From CAZFIO01 sp964519585 (GTDB lineage: Bacteria; Bacillota; Clostridia; Tissierellales; Tissierellaceae), in contig CAZFIO010000028.1 of the NCBI GenBank assembly GCA_964519585.1, forward strand, positions 1 through 16,167: a DNA stretch of 16,167 nt, read 5' to 3'. The position numbers and the translations under genes are program-made. Below the pieces are notes generated by a model that had not been told where the DNA came from, did no database searches, and worked only from the letters and a program-made list of their open reading frames with translations. Below, piece by piece: positions 1 through 8,401 of this stretch. Positions within the stretch are counted from its first letter, which is position 1; the number at the start of each line of letters is the position of its first letter.

Positions 1-2185
1 CAAGGGACAGATACAAGATATAAATAAGCAGATTGTTGAATTAGGTGGGAAATATAAGAAGCCTGTTGTAGCTACTGGTGATGTGCATTTTCTTGAACCA
101 GAGGATGAAATATTCAGAAGAATTTTAATGACTAGCCAGGGTTATAAGGATGCCAATGAAAAAATTCCCTTGTATTTTAAAACAACTGAAGAGATGCTTG
201 AAGATTTTGCATATTTAGGTGAGGAAACTGCCTATAAGCTTGTTGTTGAAAATACAAACCTAATAAATGATGAGATAGAAGATATTAAGCCTATACCAGA
301 TGGAACCTTTCCCCCTGTTATAGAAGGTGCAGAAGAAGAATTAAAAAAAATAACATATGAAAGGGCCTTGGAATTATATGGTAACCCCTTACCGGATTTA
401 GTGGAAAATCGTTTAAATAAAGAATTAGATTCTATTATTAAAAACGGTTATGCAGTTATGTATATAATTGCACAGAAATTGGTATGGAAGTCTAATGAGG
501 ATGGATATTTAGTTGGTTCAAGGGGGTCAGTAGGGTCATCCTTTGCAGCTACCATGAGTGGGATAACTGAAGTCAATCCTTTACAGCCTCATTATATATG
601 TCCAAATTGTAAATATACACAATTTTTTACCAATGGAGAAGTTTCATCAGGCTCAGACCTTGAAGACAAACTTTGTCCGGCTTGCAATACTCCACTTAAT
701 AAGGATGGACAAGATATTCCATTTGAAGTATTTTTGGGATTTGAAGGTGATAAGGAACCAGATATAGATTTGAATTTTGCAGGAGAATATCAAATAAAGG
801 CACATAAGTATATAGAAGATATTTTTGGAAAGGACTATGTATTTAGGGCTGGAACAATTGGAACCATAGCTGAAAAAACAGCTTATGGATTTGTCATGAA
901 ATTTTTTGAAGAAAAAGATGTTAATGTTAGTTCAGCAGAGGTAAATAGATTGTTAAAAGGATGCACAGGAATTAGAAGGACCACTGGCCAACATCCAGGG
1001 GGGGTTATGATAGTCCCCAAGGATAAGGATATACTAGATTTTACACCTGTACAATACCCTGCCAATGATTCAAGGACTGGAGTTATTACAACTCACTTTG
1101 ATTACAATGCTATAAGTGGAAGGATTCTTAAACTAGATATCTTAGGTCATGATGTTCCTAGTATTATAAAAATGCTTGAAGAATTAACAAATGTTGACCC
1201 AAGCACAATTCCTTTAGACGAAAAGAATACAATGAAAATCTTCAGTGGCTTAGAATCTTTAAATATTACAGAGAAGGAAATTGATTGTAAGGTTGGAACA
1301 CTAGGTATACCAGAATTTGGAACAAGGTTTGTAAGACAGATGTTGGTAGATACAAGGCCAAATAAGTTTTCGGAACTTGTGCGAATAAGTGGTTTATCCC
1401 ATGGGACGGATGTTTGGCTTAATAATGCTCAGGACCTAGTTAGGCAAAACAAGGCACAACTTTCTGATGTAATTTCTACTAGAGAAGATATTATGCTTTA
1501 CTTAATAAATGCTGGACTAGAAAAAAGTAAGTCTTTTCATATTATGGAAAACGTAAGAAAAGGTAAGGGCCTATCACAAGATGATGAAAGAGAGATGTTA
1601 AAATTAAACTTACCTGATTGGTATATGGAATCCTGCAATAAAATAAAATATATGTTCCCAAAGGCTCATGCTGTAGCTTATGTAATGATGTCCTTTAGAA
1701 TTGCCTATTTTAAGGTATATTATCCTGGTGCCTTTTATGCAACCTATTTTACTACTAAGGCCAATGATTTTGATGCCCAGTTGATTTTGGGAGGAATAGA
1801 AAGTGTATCATACCGCATAGAGGAACTTGAGGCTCTAGGCAATAAGGCTAGTGATAAGGAAAAGAATCAATTAACTGTATTAGAGGTTGTTAGAGAAATG
1901 TATCATAGGGGTCTAACATTTAAAAATATTGACCTATATAAGTCGGATAGTGACAGATTTATAGTTGAGGGAGATAGTATTTTGCCACCTCTTAAGGCTT
2001 TGGTTGGTGTAGGAGAAAATGCAGCAAGGAAAATTGTTAGGGAAAGAGAAATTTCAAAGTTTATGTCAGTTGAAGATCTTCTTTCTAGAGGCAAGGTAAC
2101 TAAAACAGTGATTGGAGCTTTAGATAGGCATGGATGCCTAAAAGACTTGCCTGAAAGCAATCAAATAAGTCTTTTTAATATTTGA
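1..2185 (+). CDS. polC: DNA polymerase III alpha subunit, Gram-positive PolC type (3' part, 5' end outside window)
   Basis: PolC is the replicative DNA polymerase of low-GC Gram-positive bacteria, with an internal 3'-5' exonuclease. The frame is open from base 2; the Met codon at 83 is internal, because the residues before it already match PolC (GDVHFLEPEDEIFRRIL spans it). Visible parts in order: end of the PHP domain; the SRGSVGSSF segment; a four-cysteine zinc site (CPNC near base 600, CPAC near 680); the palm with PDIDLNF, whose two Asp codons at 761-769 are catalytic metal ligands; KLDILGHD, supplying the third Asp at 1136-1138; the fingers region with KIKYMFPKAHAVAYVMM; a C-terminal helix-hairpin-helix region; and a terminal QISLF clamp-binding motif. 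About 728 codons are visible, roughly half of a usual PolC. It ends in TGA, and a promoter for rimP overlaps that stop. No disruption is seen. Identity is close to certain. Confidence 0.98.
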   Translation, partial: KGQIQDINKQIVELGGKYKKPVVATGDVHFLEPEDEIFRRILMTSQGYKDANEKIPLYFKTTEEMLEDFAYLGEETAYKLVVENTNLINDEIEDIKPIPDGTFPPVIEGAEEELKKITYERALELYGNPLPDLVENRLNKELDSIIKNGYAVMYIIAQKLVWKSNEDGYLVGSRGSVGSSFAATMSGITEVNPLQPHYICPNCKYTQFFTNGEVSSGSDLEDKLCPACNTPLNKDGQDIPFEVFLGFEGDKEPDIDLNFAGEYQIKAHKYIEDIFGKDYVFRAGTIGTIAEKTAYGFVMKFFEEKDVNVSSAEVNRLLKGCTGIRRTTGQHPGGVMIVPKDKDILDFTPVQYPANDSRTGVITTHFDYNAISGRILKLDILGHDVPSIIKMLEELTNVDPSTIPLDEKNTMKIFSGLESLNITEKEIDCKVGTLGIPEFGTRFVRQMLVDTRPNKFSELVRISGLSHGTDVWLNNAQDLVRQNKAQLSDVISTREDIMLYLINAGLEKSKSFHIMENVRKGKGLSQDDEREMLKLNLPDWYMESCNKIKYMFPKAHAVAYVMMSFRIAYFKVYYPGAFYATYFTTKANDFDAQLILGGIESVSYRIEELEALGNKASDKEKNQLTVLEVVREMYHRGLTFKNIDLYKSDSDRFIVEGDSILPPLKALVGVGENAARKIVREREISKFMSVEDLLSRGKVTKTVIGALDRHGCLKDLPESNQISLFNI

Positions 2186-2210
2186 TTAAAATAGAAAAAG
2201 GTGTTATAAT
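2182..2210 (+). promoter_or_regulatory. Predicted sigma-A promoter for the rimP-nusA-infB operon
   Basis: TTGATT at 2182-2187 (4 of 6 consensus bases) is followed by a 17-base spacer and a perfect TATAAT at 2205-2210. A TG extended -10 element lies at 2202-2203. The -35 box overlaps the polC stop codon. Transcription would start near 2217, upstream of the hairpin at 2239-2269, giving a leader of about 94 bases before rimP. This is the best-looking promoter in the window. Start site inferred, not measured. Confidence 0.75.
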
Positions 2211-2238
2211 ATTATTATCAATAATACAATTTTCTTCT

Positions 2239-2269
2239 AAGAGTGGGACGCACCCACTCTTGATTTTTT
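2239..2269 (+). terminator. Intrinsic terminator between polC and rimP, likely leader attenuator
   Basis: A perfect 9-bp stem, AAGAGTGGG (2239-2247) with CCCACTCTT (2253-2261), encloses a 5-base loop and is followed by GA and then six T (2264-2269). It lies downstream of the predicted promoter and upstream of the rimP ribosome binding site. It can therefore both end polC transcripts and attenuate the nusA operon. In Bacillus subtilis, NusA-dependent termination in the leader of this operon autoregulates nusA; applying that here is inference. Confidence 0.8.
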
Positions 2270-2310
2270 ATAGTATTGTGAATTAATTTAAATATAAATT
2301 GGAGGTAACT

Positions 2311-2775
2311 ATGACTAGAAAAAACTTAATAAATCTTATTTATAAAAAAAGTGATTCTATAGCGATAGACTTAGGGTTTGAACTTGTAGATGTTGAGTAT
2401 AAAAAAGAATTTGGTAGTAATTTTTTGAGGATCTATATTGATAAGCCAGGAGGCATACATTTAGAGGACTGCCAAGTTTTTAGTGAGAAGATTAGCCAAT
2501 ACCTAGATACAGAGGACCCTATTAGTGAGACTTACTATTTAGAGGTATCATCCCCAGGCCTAGACAGGCCACTTAAAACAGATAAGGATTTAAAACGAAA
2601 TATAGGTAAGGAAATTGAAATCAACCTATATAAGGCCATTGATAATAAAAAAAAGTATGATGGAGAACTTTTAGACTTTAATGAAAGTGAAATTATTATT
2701 TCTGACAATGGGAATAATAAATTATTCATTAAAAGAGAATTTATTTCTTTAATTAAACTTAAAGTGAATTTTTAG
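2311..2775 (+). CDS. rimP: Ribosome maturation factor RimP
   Basis: RimP is a cytoplasmic factor that assists 30S subunit assembly. The 154-residue product matches the family in length. It shows the N-terminal ELVDVEY strand, then LRIYIDKPGGIHLEDC, then the diagnostic EVSSPGLDRPL motif that leads into the C-terminal SH3-like domain. The start is the ATG at 2311, with GGAGG at 2301-2305 five bases upstream. An in-frame TTG at 2299 is rejected because it would lie upstream of this ribosome binding site. It is the first gene of the operon behind the leader terminator, and 13 bases separate it from nusA. No irregularity seen. Confidence 0.96.
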   Translation: MTRKNLINLIYKKSDSIAIDLGFELVDVEYKKEFGSNFLRIYIDKPGGIHLEDCQVFSEKISQYLDTEDPISETYYLEVSSPGLDRPLKTDKDLKRNIGKEIEINLYKAIDNKKKYDGELLDFNESEIIISDNGNNKLFIKREFISLIKLKVNF

Positions 2776-2788
2776 GGAGGTTAAAATT

Positions 2789-3838
2789 GTGAATACAGAT
2801 TTTATAAATGCTCTTCATGAAATCGAAAAAGAAAAAGGGATTTCAAAAGATACAATTTATGAAGCCTTGGAATCAGCATTAATTTCTAGTTATAGAAAAA
2901 ACTTTGGGTCTTCTCAAAATGTTATTGTTGAAATGGATAAGGAAACAGGTGGAGCCAAGGTATATGCTATCAAAGAGGTAGTAGAAGAAGTAGAAAATGA
3001 ATATCTAGAAATTAGTATAAATGAAGCACAAAAAATAAGTGATAAATATTTTATAGGAGATAGTGTAAGAATTGAAATTACACCTAAGGATTTTGGTAGA
3101 ATAGCTGCTCAGACTGCAAAACAAGTTGTTATTCAAAGGATAAAAGATGCAGAAAGAGATGTAATCTTTGATGAATTTATAAATAGGGAAAATGAAATTA
3201 TTACAGGAATGATACAAAGAATTTCAAAGAACAATGTCTTTGTAGACCTAGGTAAAACTGAGGGCATTTTGCCCCCTGTAGAGCAAATAGATGGAGAAAC
3301 CTATAACCAATCTGATAGGCTAAAGTTACTTATTTTAGAGGTAAAAAAGACCACAAAAGGACCACAAATAATTTTATCCAGATCTCATCCTGGTTTAGTT
3401 AAAAGGCTATTTGAACTGGAAGTACCAGAGATAAACAATGGTATTGTAGATATATTTTCTATTGCTAGGGAAGCGGGTTCAAGGACAAAAATAGCAGTAT
3501 ATTCAAAAGACCCTGATGTTGACCCTTTGGGAGCCTGTGTTGGCCATAAGGGTAGTAGGGTTAAAGTTATAGTTGATGAATTAAATGGTGAGAAAATAGA
3601 TATAGTAATCTGGAGTAAGGATATTAAGGAATTTATAGCCAACAGTCTTAGTCCATCAAAGGTTATAAATGTTGAAATAGATGAAAAAGAAAAGTCAGCC
3701 TTGATAATCGTACCTGATTATCAACTATCATTAGCAATTGGAAAAGAGGGCCAAAATGCAAGACTGGCTGCAAAACTTACTAACTGGAAAATTGACATTA
3801 AATCCGAAACCCAATATGAAGAATTAATAGAGCAATAG
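2789..3838 (+). CDS. nusA: Transcription termination/antitermination factor NusA
   Basis: NusA binds RNA polymerase and nascent RNA and modulates pausing, intrinsic termination and antitermination. The 349-residue product has an N-terminal polymerase-binding domain (about 1-125), an S1 domain beginning near residue 135 (GMIQRISKNNVFVDLG), then KH1 with a GHKG loop at 252-255 and KH2 with a GKEG loop at 318-321. It ends soon after KH2 and so lacks the acidic C-terminal repeats of E. coli NusA, as is usual in this phylum. The start is GTG at 2789, with GGGAGG at 2775-2780 overlapping the rimP stop codon, which suggests coupled translation. It may act on the hairpin at 2239-2269 in its own leader. 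Confidence 0.97.
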   Translation: MNTDFINALHEIEKEKGISKDTIYEALESALISSYRKNFGSSQNVIVEMDKETGGAKVYAIKEVVEEVENEYLEISINEAQKISDKYFIGDSVRIEITPKDFGRIAAQTAKQVVIQRIKDAERDVIFDEFINRENEIITGMIQRISKNNVFVDLGKTEGILPPVEQIDGETYNQSDRLKLLILEVKKTTKGPQIILSRSHPGLVKRLFELEVPEINNGIVDIFSIAREAGSRTKIAVYSKDPDVDPLGACVGHKGSRVKVIVDELNGEKIDIVIWSKDIKEFIANSLSPSKVINVEIDEKEKSALIIVPDYQLSLAIGKEGQNARLAAKLTNWKIDIKSETQYEELIEQ

Positions 3839-3848
3839 GGGTGATACT

Positions 3849-4124
3849 GTGAAGAAAAGAAAGATTCCTCTTAGGAAATGCTTAGGGTGTGGTGAAAACA
3901 AAGCTAAAAAAGAATTAATAAGAATAGTAAAAAAGGCTGATAATGAAGTATTGGTAGATTTTACTGGCAAGGTAAATGGAAGAGGTGCTTATATTTGTCC
4001 AAATATTGACTGTCTAAATGAGTCAATTAGTACAAAAAGAATTTCAAAAAGTCTGGCTATAGATATATCAAAAGAAACTATTGAAAGGTTAAAAGAGGAC
4101 ATAGAAAACAAGATAATTAATTAA
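3849..4124 (+). CDS. rnpM: RNA-binding YlxR family protein (RnpM, RNase P modulator)
   Basis: This is a small 91-residue basic protein of the YlxR family, always found beside nusA and infB. The B. subtilis member has been reported to bind RNase P RNA and was renamed RnpM. Family signatures seen here are RKCLGCG near the N-terminus (C11, C14), the ELIRIV strand and GRGAYIC (44-50), with a fourth cysteine at 55. The four cysteines are placed as in a possible metal site, which is inference. The start is GTG at 3849, with an AGGGGTGAT ribosome binding site overlapping the end of nusA. The L7Ae-like ylxQ gene that usually follows is absent; infB begins 35 bases later. Confidence 0.93.
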   Translation: MKKRKIPLRKCLGCGENKAKKELIRIVKKADNEVLVDFTGKVNGRGAYICPNIDCLNESISTKRISKSLAIDISKETIERLKEDIENKIIN

Positions 4125-4159
4125 ATAAACACCTTTAAATTAAATAGGGGGTGCATTAT

Positions 4160-6166
4160 ATGACAAAACTTAGAATATATGAATTAGCAAAGGAATTAAA
4201 TTTAAGTAGTAAAGATTTACTAGAAAAGGCCTTAGAACTAGGAATTGAGGCAAGTAGTCACATGAATACTTTAGAGGCAGATGAAGCTGAATTACTAAAG
4301 ACCTTATTATTGGAGGATGAAGATTCGGAGGCTAGTAGTGTAGATGATTCTGAGAAAACTAATTTTAAAGATGAGGAAGATGAAATAGTTAAAGAAGATA
4401 TTCAGGAAAACTCAGGGCCGGCCATAGAAATAGGGGAAAGTATAATAGTAAGGGATTTAGCTGATAAAATGGAAATAACCAGCTCACAAATAATTAGCAA
4501 ACTTATAGGCCTAGGCATAATGGTTAACCAAAATCAAAATATAGATGCTGATACTGCAGCTATATTGGCTGATGAATTTGGGGTTAAGATTATTGTTAAA
4601 GAGTCAATATCATCAACAAACCTAAAAGATGAATTGGATTTTGAGGATAATCCAGAGGATTTAAAACTAAGGCCTCCAGTTGTGACTGTAATGGGCCATG
4701 TAGACCATGGAAAAACGTCCTTATTAGATGCTATTAGGGAAACTAGGGTGACAAAAAGTGAGGCTGGAGGAATTACCCAACATATCGGTGCTTATGCAGT
4801 AAATGTTGATAATAAAAAGGTTGTATTTTTAGATACACCTGGCCATGAAGCCTTTACTTCCATGAGAGCCAGAGGGGCACAGGTAACAGATATAGCTATA
4901 TTAGTTGTTGCAGCTGATGATGGTATTATGCCACAAACAGTTGAGGCAATCAGCCATGCAAAAGCAGCTCAAGTTCCAATTATAGTTGCTATCAATAAAA
5001 TAGATAAGCCTACTGCTAATGTTGATAGAATTAAACAGGAATTGGCGGATCATGACTTACTACCAGAGGATTGGGGTGGGGATACTATAACTGTACCAGT
5101 ATCAGCCCTAAATAGAACTGGAATCGAAGATTTGTTAGAAATGATACTGCTTGTTGCAGAAATGCAGGAATTAAAAGCTAATCCTGACAGGAATGCTGTA
5201 GGTATTATAGTGGAAGCTCAGCTGGATAAGGGGAAGGGACCCTTGGCAACTGTATTGATTAAAAAGGGAACTTTGGAAGTTGGAAATATGGTTGTTTCTG
5301 GTACAGCTAGCGGAAGGGTTAGAGCTATGCTGGATGATAAGGGAAAAAGGATTAAAAAGGCGGGTCCATCTATGCCTGCTGTAATTCTTGGTTTGTCTGA
5401 AGTACCTGAGGCTGGTAGTTTAATTTATGAGGTTGAAAATGAAAGACTAGCTAGGACCTATGCTGATAAAAGAAAGGATGAACTAAGGGAAATTCAACTA
5501 AAATCAAATTATAAAGTTTCCTTAGATGATTTATTTGAAAAAATAAAAGAGGGAGAAATAAAAGATCTTAACATAATTATTAAAGCTGATGTAAGAGGAT
5601 CTATGGAGGCTATTAGCCAGTCCTTAAGCAAGTTGGATAATCCAGAGGTAAAGATTAACATTATTCATGGTGGCGTAGGGGGTATAACTGAAAGTGATAT
5701 TATGTTAGCTTCTGCTTCCAATGCTATAGTTATAGGATTCAATGTTAGACCAAACCTAAATGCAATTGAGGTTGCAAAAAGAGAGCTGGTAGATGTAAGA
5801 ACTTACAGGGTTATTTATGAGGCTATTGAAGATATTCAATCAGCAGTTAAGGGATTATTAGCTCCAAAGATAGTAGAAGAAGTCCAAGGGAGATGTCAGG
5901 TTAGGGCTACCTTTAGACTACCAAATGGAAATACTATTGCAGGGATATATGTTTTAAATGGTAAAATAACTAGAAACTCTAAAGTAAGATTATTAAGGGA
6001 TGATGTGGTTATTTTTGAAGGGAATGTATCATCACTAAAAAGATTTAAAGACGATGTCAGGGAGGTAGCATCCGGCTACGAGGCTGGTATAGGTCTAGAT
6101 GGATATAATGATCTTAAAGAGGAAGATATGTTAGAGTCTTATATCCTTAAAGAAGTAGAAAGATAG
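4160..6166 (+). CDS. infB: Translation initiation factor IF-2
   Basis: IF-2 is the GTPase that delivers initiator fMet-tRNA to the 30S subunit and promotes subunit joining. The 668-residue product begins with an IF2_N helical domain (TKLRIYELAKEL, about 1-50), has an acidic linker of about 35 residues, and then a second IF2_N-like domain (about 90-145). The G domain has GHVDHGKT at 179-186 (G1), GGITQHIG (G2), DTPGH at 225-229 (G3), NKID at 279-282 (G4) and an SAL motif (G5). Domains II to IV follow, ending in the C-terminal beta barrel. The linker is short, so the protein is smaller than the E. coli form. The start is ATG at 4160, with AGGGGGTG at 4146-4153. A GTG at 4151 is inside that ribosome binding site and is rejected. 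Confidence 0.97.
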   Translation: MTKLRIYELAKELNLSSKDLLEKALELGIEASSHMNTLEADEAELLKTLLLEDEDSEASSVDDSEKTNFKDEEDEIVKEDIQENSGPAIEIGESIIVRDLADKMEITSSQIISKLIGLGIMVNQNQNIDADTAAILADEFGVKIIVKESISSTNLKDELDFEDNPEDLKLRPPVVTVMGHVDHGKTSLLDAIRETRVTKSEAGGITQHIGAYAVNVDNKKVVFLDTPGHEAFTSMRARGAQVTDIAILVVAADDGIMPQTVEAISHAKAAQVPIIVAINKIDKPTANVDRIKQELADHDLLPEDWGGDTITVPVSALNRTGIEDLLEMILLVAEMQELKANPDRNAVGIIVEAQLDKGKGPLATVLIKKGTLEVGNMVVSGTASGRVRAMLDDKGKRIKKAGPSMPAVILGLSEVPEAGSLIYEVENERLARTYADKRKDELREIQLKSNYKVSLDDLFEKIKEGEIKDLNIIIKADVRGSMEAISQSLSKLDNPEVKINIIHGGVGGITESDIMLASASNAIVIGFNVRPNLNAIEVAKRELVDVRTYRVIYEAIEDIQSAVKGLLAPKIVEEVQGRCQVRATFRLPNGNTIAGIYVLNGKITRNSKVRLLRDDVVIFEGNVSSLKRFKDDVREVASGYEAGIGLDGYNDLKEEDMLESYILKEVER

Positions 6167-6175
6167 GTGTAGAAA

Positions 6176-6535
6176 ATGAATATTAAAAGAATTAACAGGA
6201 TATCTGAAGAAGTTAAAAAGCTTGTATCACAACTTTTATATAATGGTATTAAGGATCCTAGGATTAATACTATGACCACTGTTACAAGGGTTGAAGTAAC
6301 TAGGGATTTGAGCTTTGCTAATATTTATATTTCTGTATTAGGAGATGAAGAAGCTAAAAAAGATGCCATAGAAGGATTAACAAGTGCAAAAGGATTTATT
6401 AGGAAAGAAATTGGACGAAATTTAGACTTAAGGCATGTTCCTGAACCAAGATTTCATCTTGATGAGTCTATAGAACAGGCCATCCATATGTCAGAATTAA
6501 TTAAGGAATTAAATCAGGATTTAAAAGATGAATAG
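6176..6535 (+). CDS. rbfA: 30S ribosome-binding factor RbfA
   Basis: RbfA is a single KH-like domain protein that binds the maturing 30S subunit and is needed for late 16S rRNA processing. The 119-residue product has the family pattern: an N-terminal helix (RINRISEEVKKLVSQLL), DPRI, the strand VTRVEVTRDLSFANIYISV, a central helix (AKGFIRKEIGR), and LRHVPEPRFHLDESIEQA. A weak AGGTG ribosome binding site at 6165-6169 overlaps the infB stop. The ylxP (DUF503) gene found between infB and rbfA in Bacillus is absent. The last 8 bases overlap the start of nrnA. Confidence 0.96.
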   Translation: MNIKRINRISEEVKKLVSQLLYNGIKDPRINTMTTVTRVEVTRDLSFANIYISVLGDEEAKKDAIEGLTSAKGFIRKEIGRNLDLRHVPEPRFHLDESIEQAIHMSELIKELNQDLKDE

Positions 6536-7505
6536 TGTAAATAGTAGAACTTTAAATGACCTTATGGATATATTTGACAATAATTCTAAGTTCTATATTT
6601 CTTCCCACGTAAATCCTGATGGGGATAGCATAGGTTCTATGTTAGGATTGGGTCTGGGATTAATTAAAAAGGGTAAGGATGTCATATTTTTAAAAAATGA
6701 TACAATGCCTAAGGATTATGAGTTTTTGCCCAAGTTTCATTTAATCCAAGAATTGGATGAGCCTCCAACCAAGATTGATGTCTTTATTGCCTTGGACTCC
6801 AGTGATCCGGATAGGTTAGGTGATAACAAGTCCTTACTTGATATATCAGATATAACTATTAATATCGACCATCATGTTAGTAACACAAATTTTGGAAATC
6901 TCAATCTTATTTACCCTGATGCATCTGCAACTGGTGAAATAGTTTATGAAATATTAAAAAAAATGCAAATTGATATTGATATGGAGATTGCAGAAAATTT
7001 GTATACAGCTATTAGTACAGATACAGGAGGCTTTAAGTATTCAAATGTAAGTGGAAAAACTCATAAGATTATTTCTGAATTAATGGAAACAGGCATTGAA
7101 ACTTCTCAAATCAATATTAACCTATATGAAAATATGAGTTTAGAAAGAACAAGGTTATTTATAAATGCCCTAAAAGAAGTTAATTTTTACTTTGAAAATA
7201 GGGTTGCTATAGCCAGTGTAACACAGTCCATGCTAGAAAACTTTCATGCTAAATGGGAGGATACTGAGGGTATTGTCTCCTTTATAAGAAAGATTAAAGA
7301 TATAGAAGTTGCAGTTCTTCTTAAAGAAATAGAAGTTGGGGAGATAAAGGCAAGTCTTAGAAGTAAAAGTTATGTTGATGTTTCAAACCTTTGTTCCAAG
7401 TTGGGCGGAGGTGGCCATATTAGGGCTGCAGGTTGTACAATATACTCCACTATAGAGGAAGCAGAAAAGACAATAATTCATAATTTAAAAGATAAACTAA
7501 GGTGA
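6528..7505 (+). CDS. nrnA: DHH/DHHA1 phosphoesterase, bifunctional oligoribonuclease/PAP phosphatase NrnA
   Basis: NrnA enzymes degrade very short RNAs (nanoRNAs) and hydrolyse 3'-phosphoadenosine 5'-phosphate. The 325-residue product has the complete DHH-family metal site: SHVNPDGDS with H27, D31 and D33; DSSD beginning at D90; DHH at 114-116; and TDTGGF with D165. The C-terminal DHHA1 domain carries the substrate-binding GGGGHIRAAG at 293-302. ATG at 6528 overlaps rbfA by 8 bases, with an AGGA ribosome binding site at 6516-6519 inside rbfA, so translation is probably coupled. Sitting in an operon with pnp, it fits a role in finishing RNA decay. Whether it also acts on cyclic dinucleotide products (GdpP/Pde2-like roles) cannot be told from sequence. 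Confidence 0.93.
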   Translation: MNSVNSRTLNDLMDIFDNNSKFYISSHVNPDGDSIGSMLGLGLGLIKKGKDVIFLKNDTMPKDYEFLPKFHLIQELDEPPTKIDVFIALDSSDPDRLGDNKSLLDISDITINIDHHVSNTNFGNLNLIYPDASATGEIVYEILKKMQIDIDMEIAENLYTAISTDTGGFKYSNVSGKTHKIISELMETGIETSQININLYENMSLERTRLFINALKEVNFYFENRVAIASVTQSMLENFHAKWEDTEGIVSFIRKIKDIEVAVLLKEIEVGEIKASLRSKSYVDVSNLCSKLGGGGHIRAAGCTIYSTIEEAEKTIIHNLKDKLR

Positions 7506-7509
7506 TAAG

Positions 7510-8391
7510 ATGGATGGCATAATTAATTTTCACAAGCCTAAAGGTATGACTTCCCATGATGTAGTTTATTATTTTAGAAGGTTACTAAATATAAAAAAAA
7601 TTGGACATGGTGGAACACTAGATCCTGAGGTAGCAGGAGTTCTTCCTATTTGCATTGGTAAAGGAACCAGGGTTGCAGAGTATATGCTAGAGGCTGATAA
7701 AGAATATATAGGAGAATTAAATCTTAACTATTCTACCGACACACAAGATTCTTACGGAAATATTCTTTTAAAATCTACAAAAAAACCCAGCATGGAAGAA
7801 ATTTCTGTGGTATTTAGTAAATTTATAGGTGAAATAAAACAAATACCCCCTATGTATTCTGCCTTAAAGTTCCAGGGGAAAAAGTTATATGAATTGGCAA
7901 GGGAAGGTAAAACTATCCAAAGAGAGGCTAGAATATCTAGAATATATGAGCTAGATATTATTAGCATTAAGGATAATAGTATTATTAAGTTCTATGTAAA
8001 ATGCTCCAAGGGTACCTATATTAGAACCCTGTGCAATGATATAGCTAGAGATTTAGGCCTATATGGTCATATGTCTAATCTCATAAGAATAGGTGTTGGC
8101 AATTTTAATATCAAGGATTCAATAAGTATGGACTACTTAAATAATACCAATATAGATCATATAAAAAATCTATTTCTTCCCATTGATTATCCTCTATATG
8201 ACTTTGATGAAATAATTGTTAAAGATGATCTTTATAATGGTATAATAAATGGTCTTGTAACGCCTATCAATGAAAACCTAAACCTAGGAAGCTTATTTAA
8301 GGTATATTGTAGGTCTAGATTTATTGGTATAGGTGAGATTATACAAAACAAGAATGGAAAGTTTTTAAAAATGAAAAAGGTTCTTATTTAA
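7510..8391 (+). CDS. truB: tRNA pseudouridine(55) synthase TruB
   Basis: TruB isomerises uridine 55 in the T-loop of nearly all tRNAs and also acts as a tRNA chaperone. The 293-residue product has the N-terminal HKPKGMTSHDVV motif, the catalytic segment GGTLDPEVAGVLP with the nucleophile at D38, the PPMYSALKFQGKKLYELAR motif, and KCSKGTYIRTLCNDIARDLG. A smaller C-terminal PUA-like region starts at about residue 235. The start is ATG at 7510; its AAGGTGAT ribosome binding site at 7499-7506 overlaps the nrnA stop. All expected active-site residues are present. Confidence 0.96.
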   Translation: MDGIINFHKPKGMTSHDVVYYFRRLLNIKKIGHGGTLDPEVAGVLPICIGKGTRVAEYMLEADKEYIGELNLNYSTDTQDSYGNILLKSTKKPSMEEISVVFSKFIGEIKQIPPMYSALKFQGKKLYELAREGKTIQREARISRIYELDIISIKDNSIIKFYVKCSKGTYIRTLCNDIARDLGLYGHMSNLIRIGVGNFNIKDSISMDYLNNTNIDHIKNLFLPIDYPLYDFDEIIVKDDLYNGIINGLVTPINENLNLGSLFKVYCRSRFIGIGEIIQNKNGKFLKMKKVLI

Positions 8392-8401
8392 GGTGGAAAT
8401 A

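Noticed and set aside
83..85. Met codon at 83 as the start of polC
   Set aside because: The frame is open upstream to base 2 and the upstream residues already belong to the PolC PHP region; the real start lies before the window.
883..1065. Minus-strand open frames under polC, nusA, ribF, pnp, tepA and others
   Set aside because: All are antisense shadows of well-recognised genes, with low-complexity translations and no recognisable motifs.
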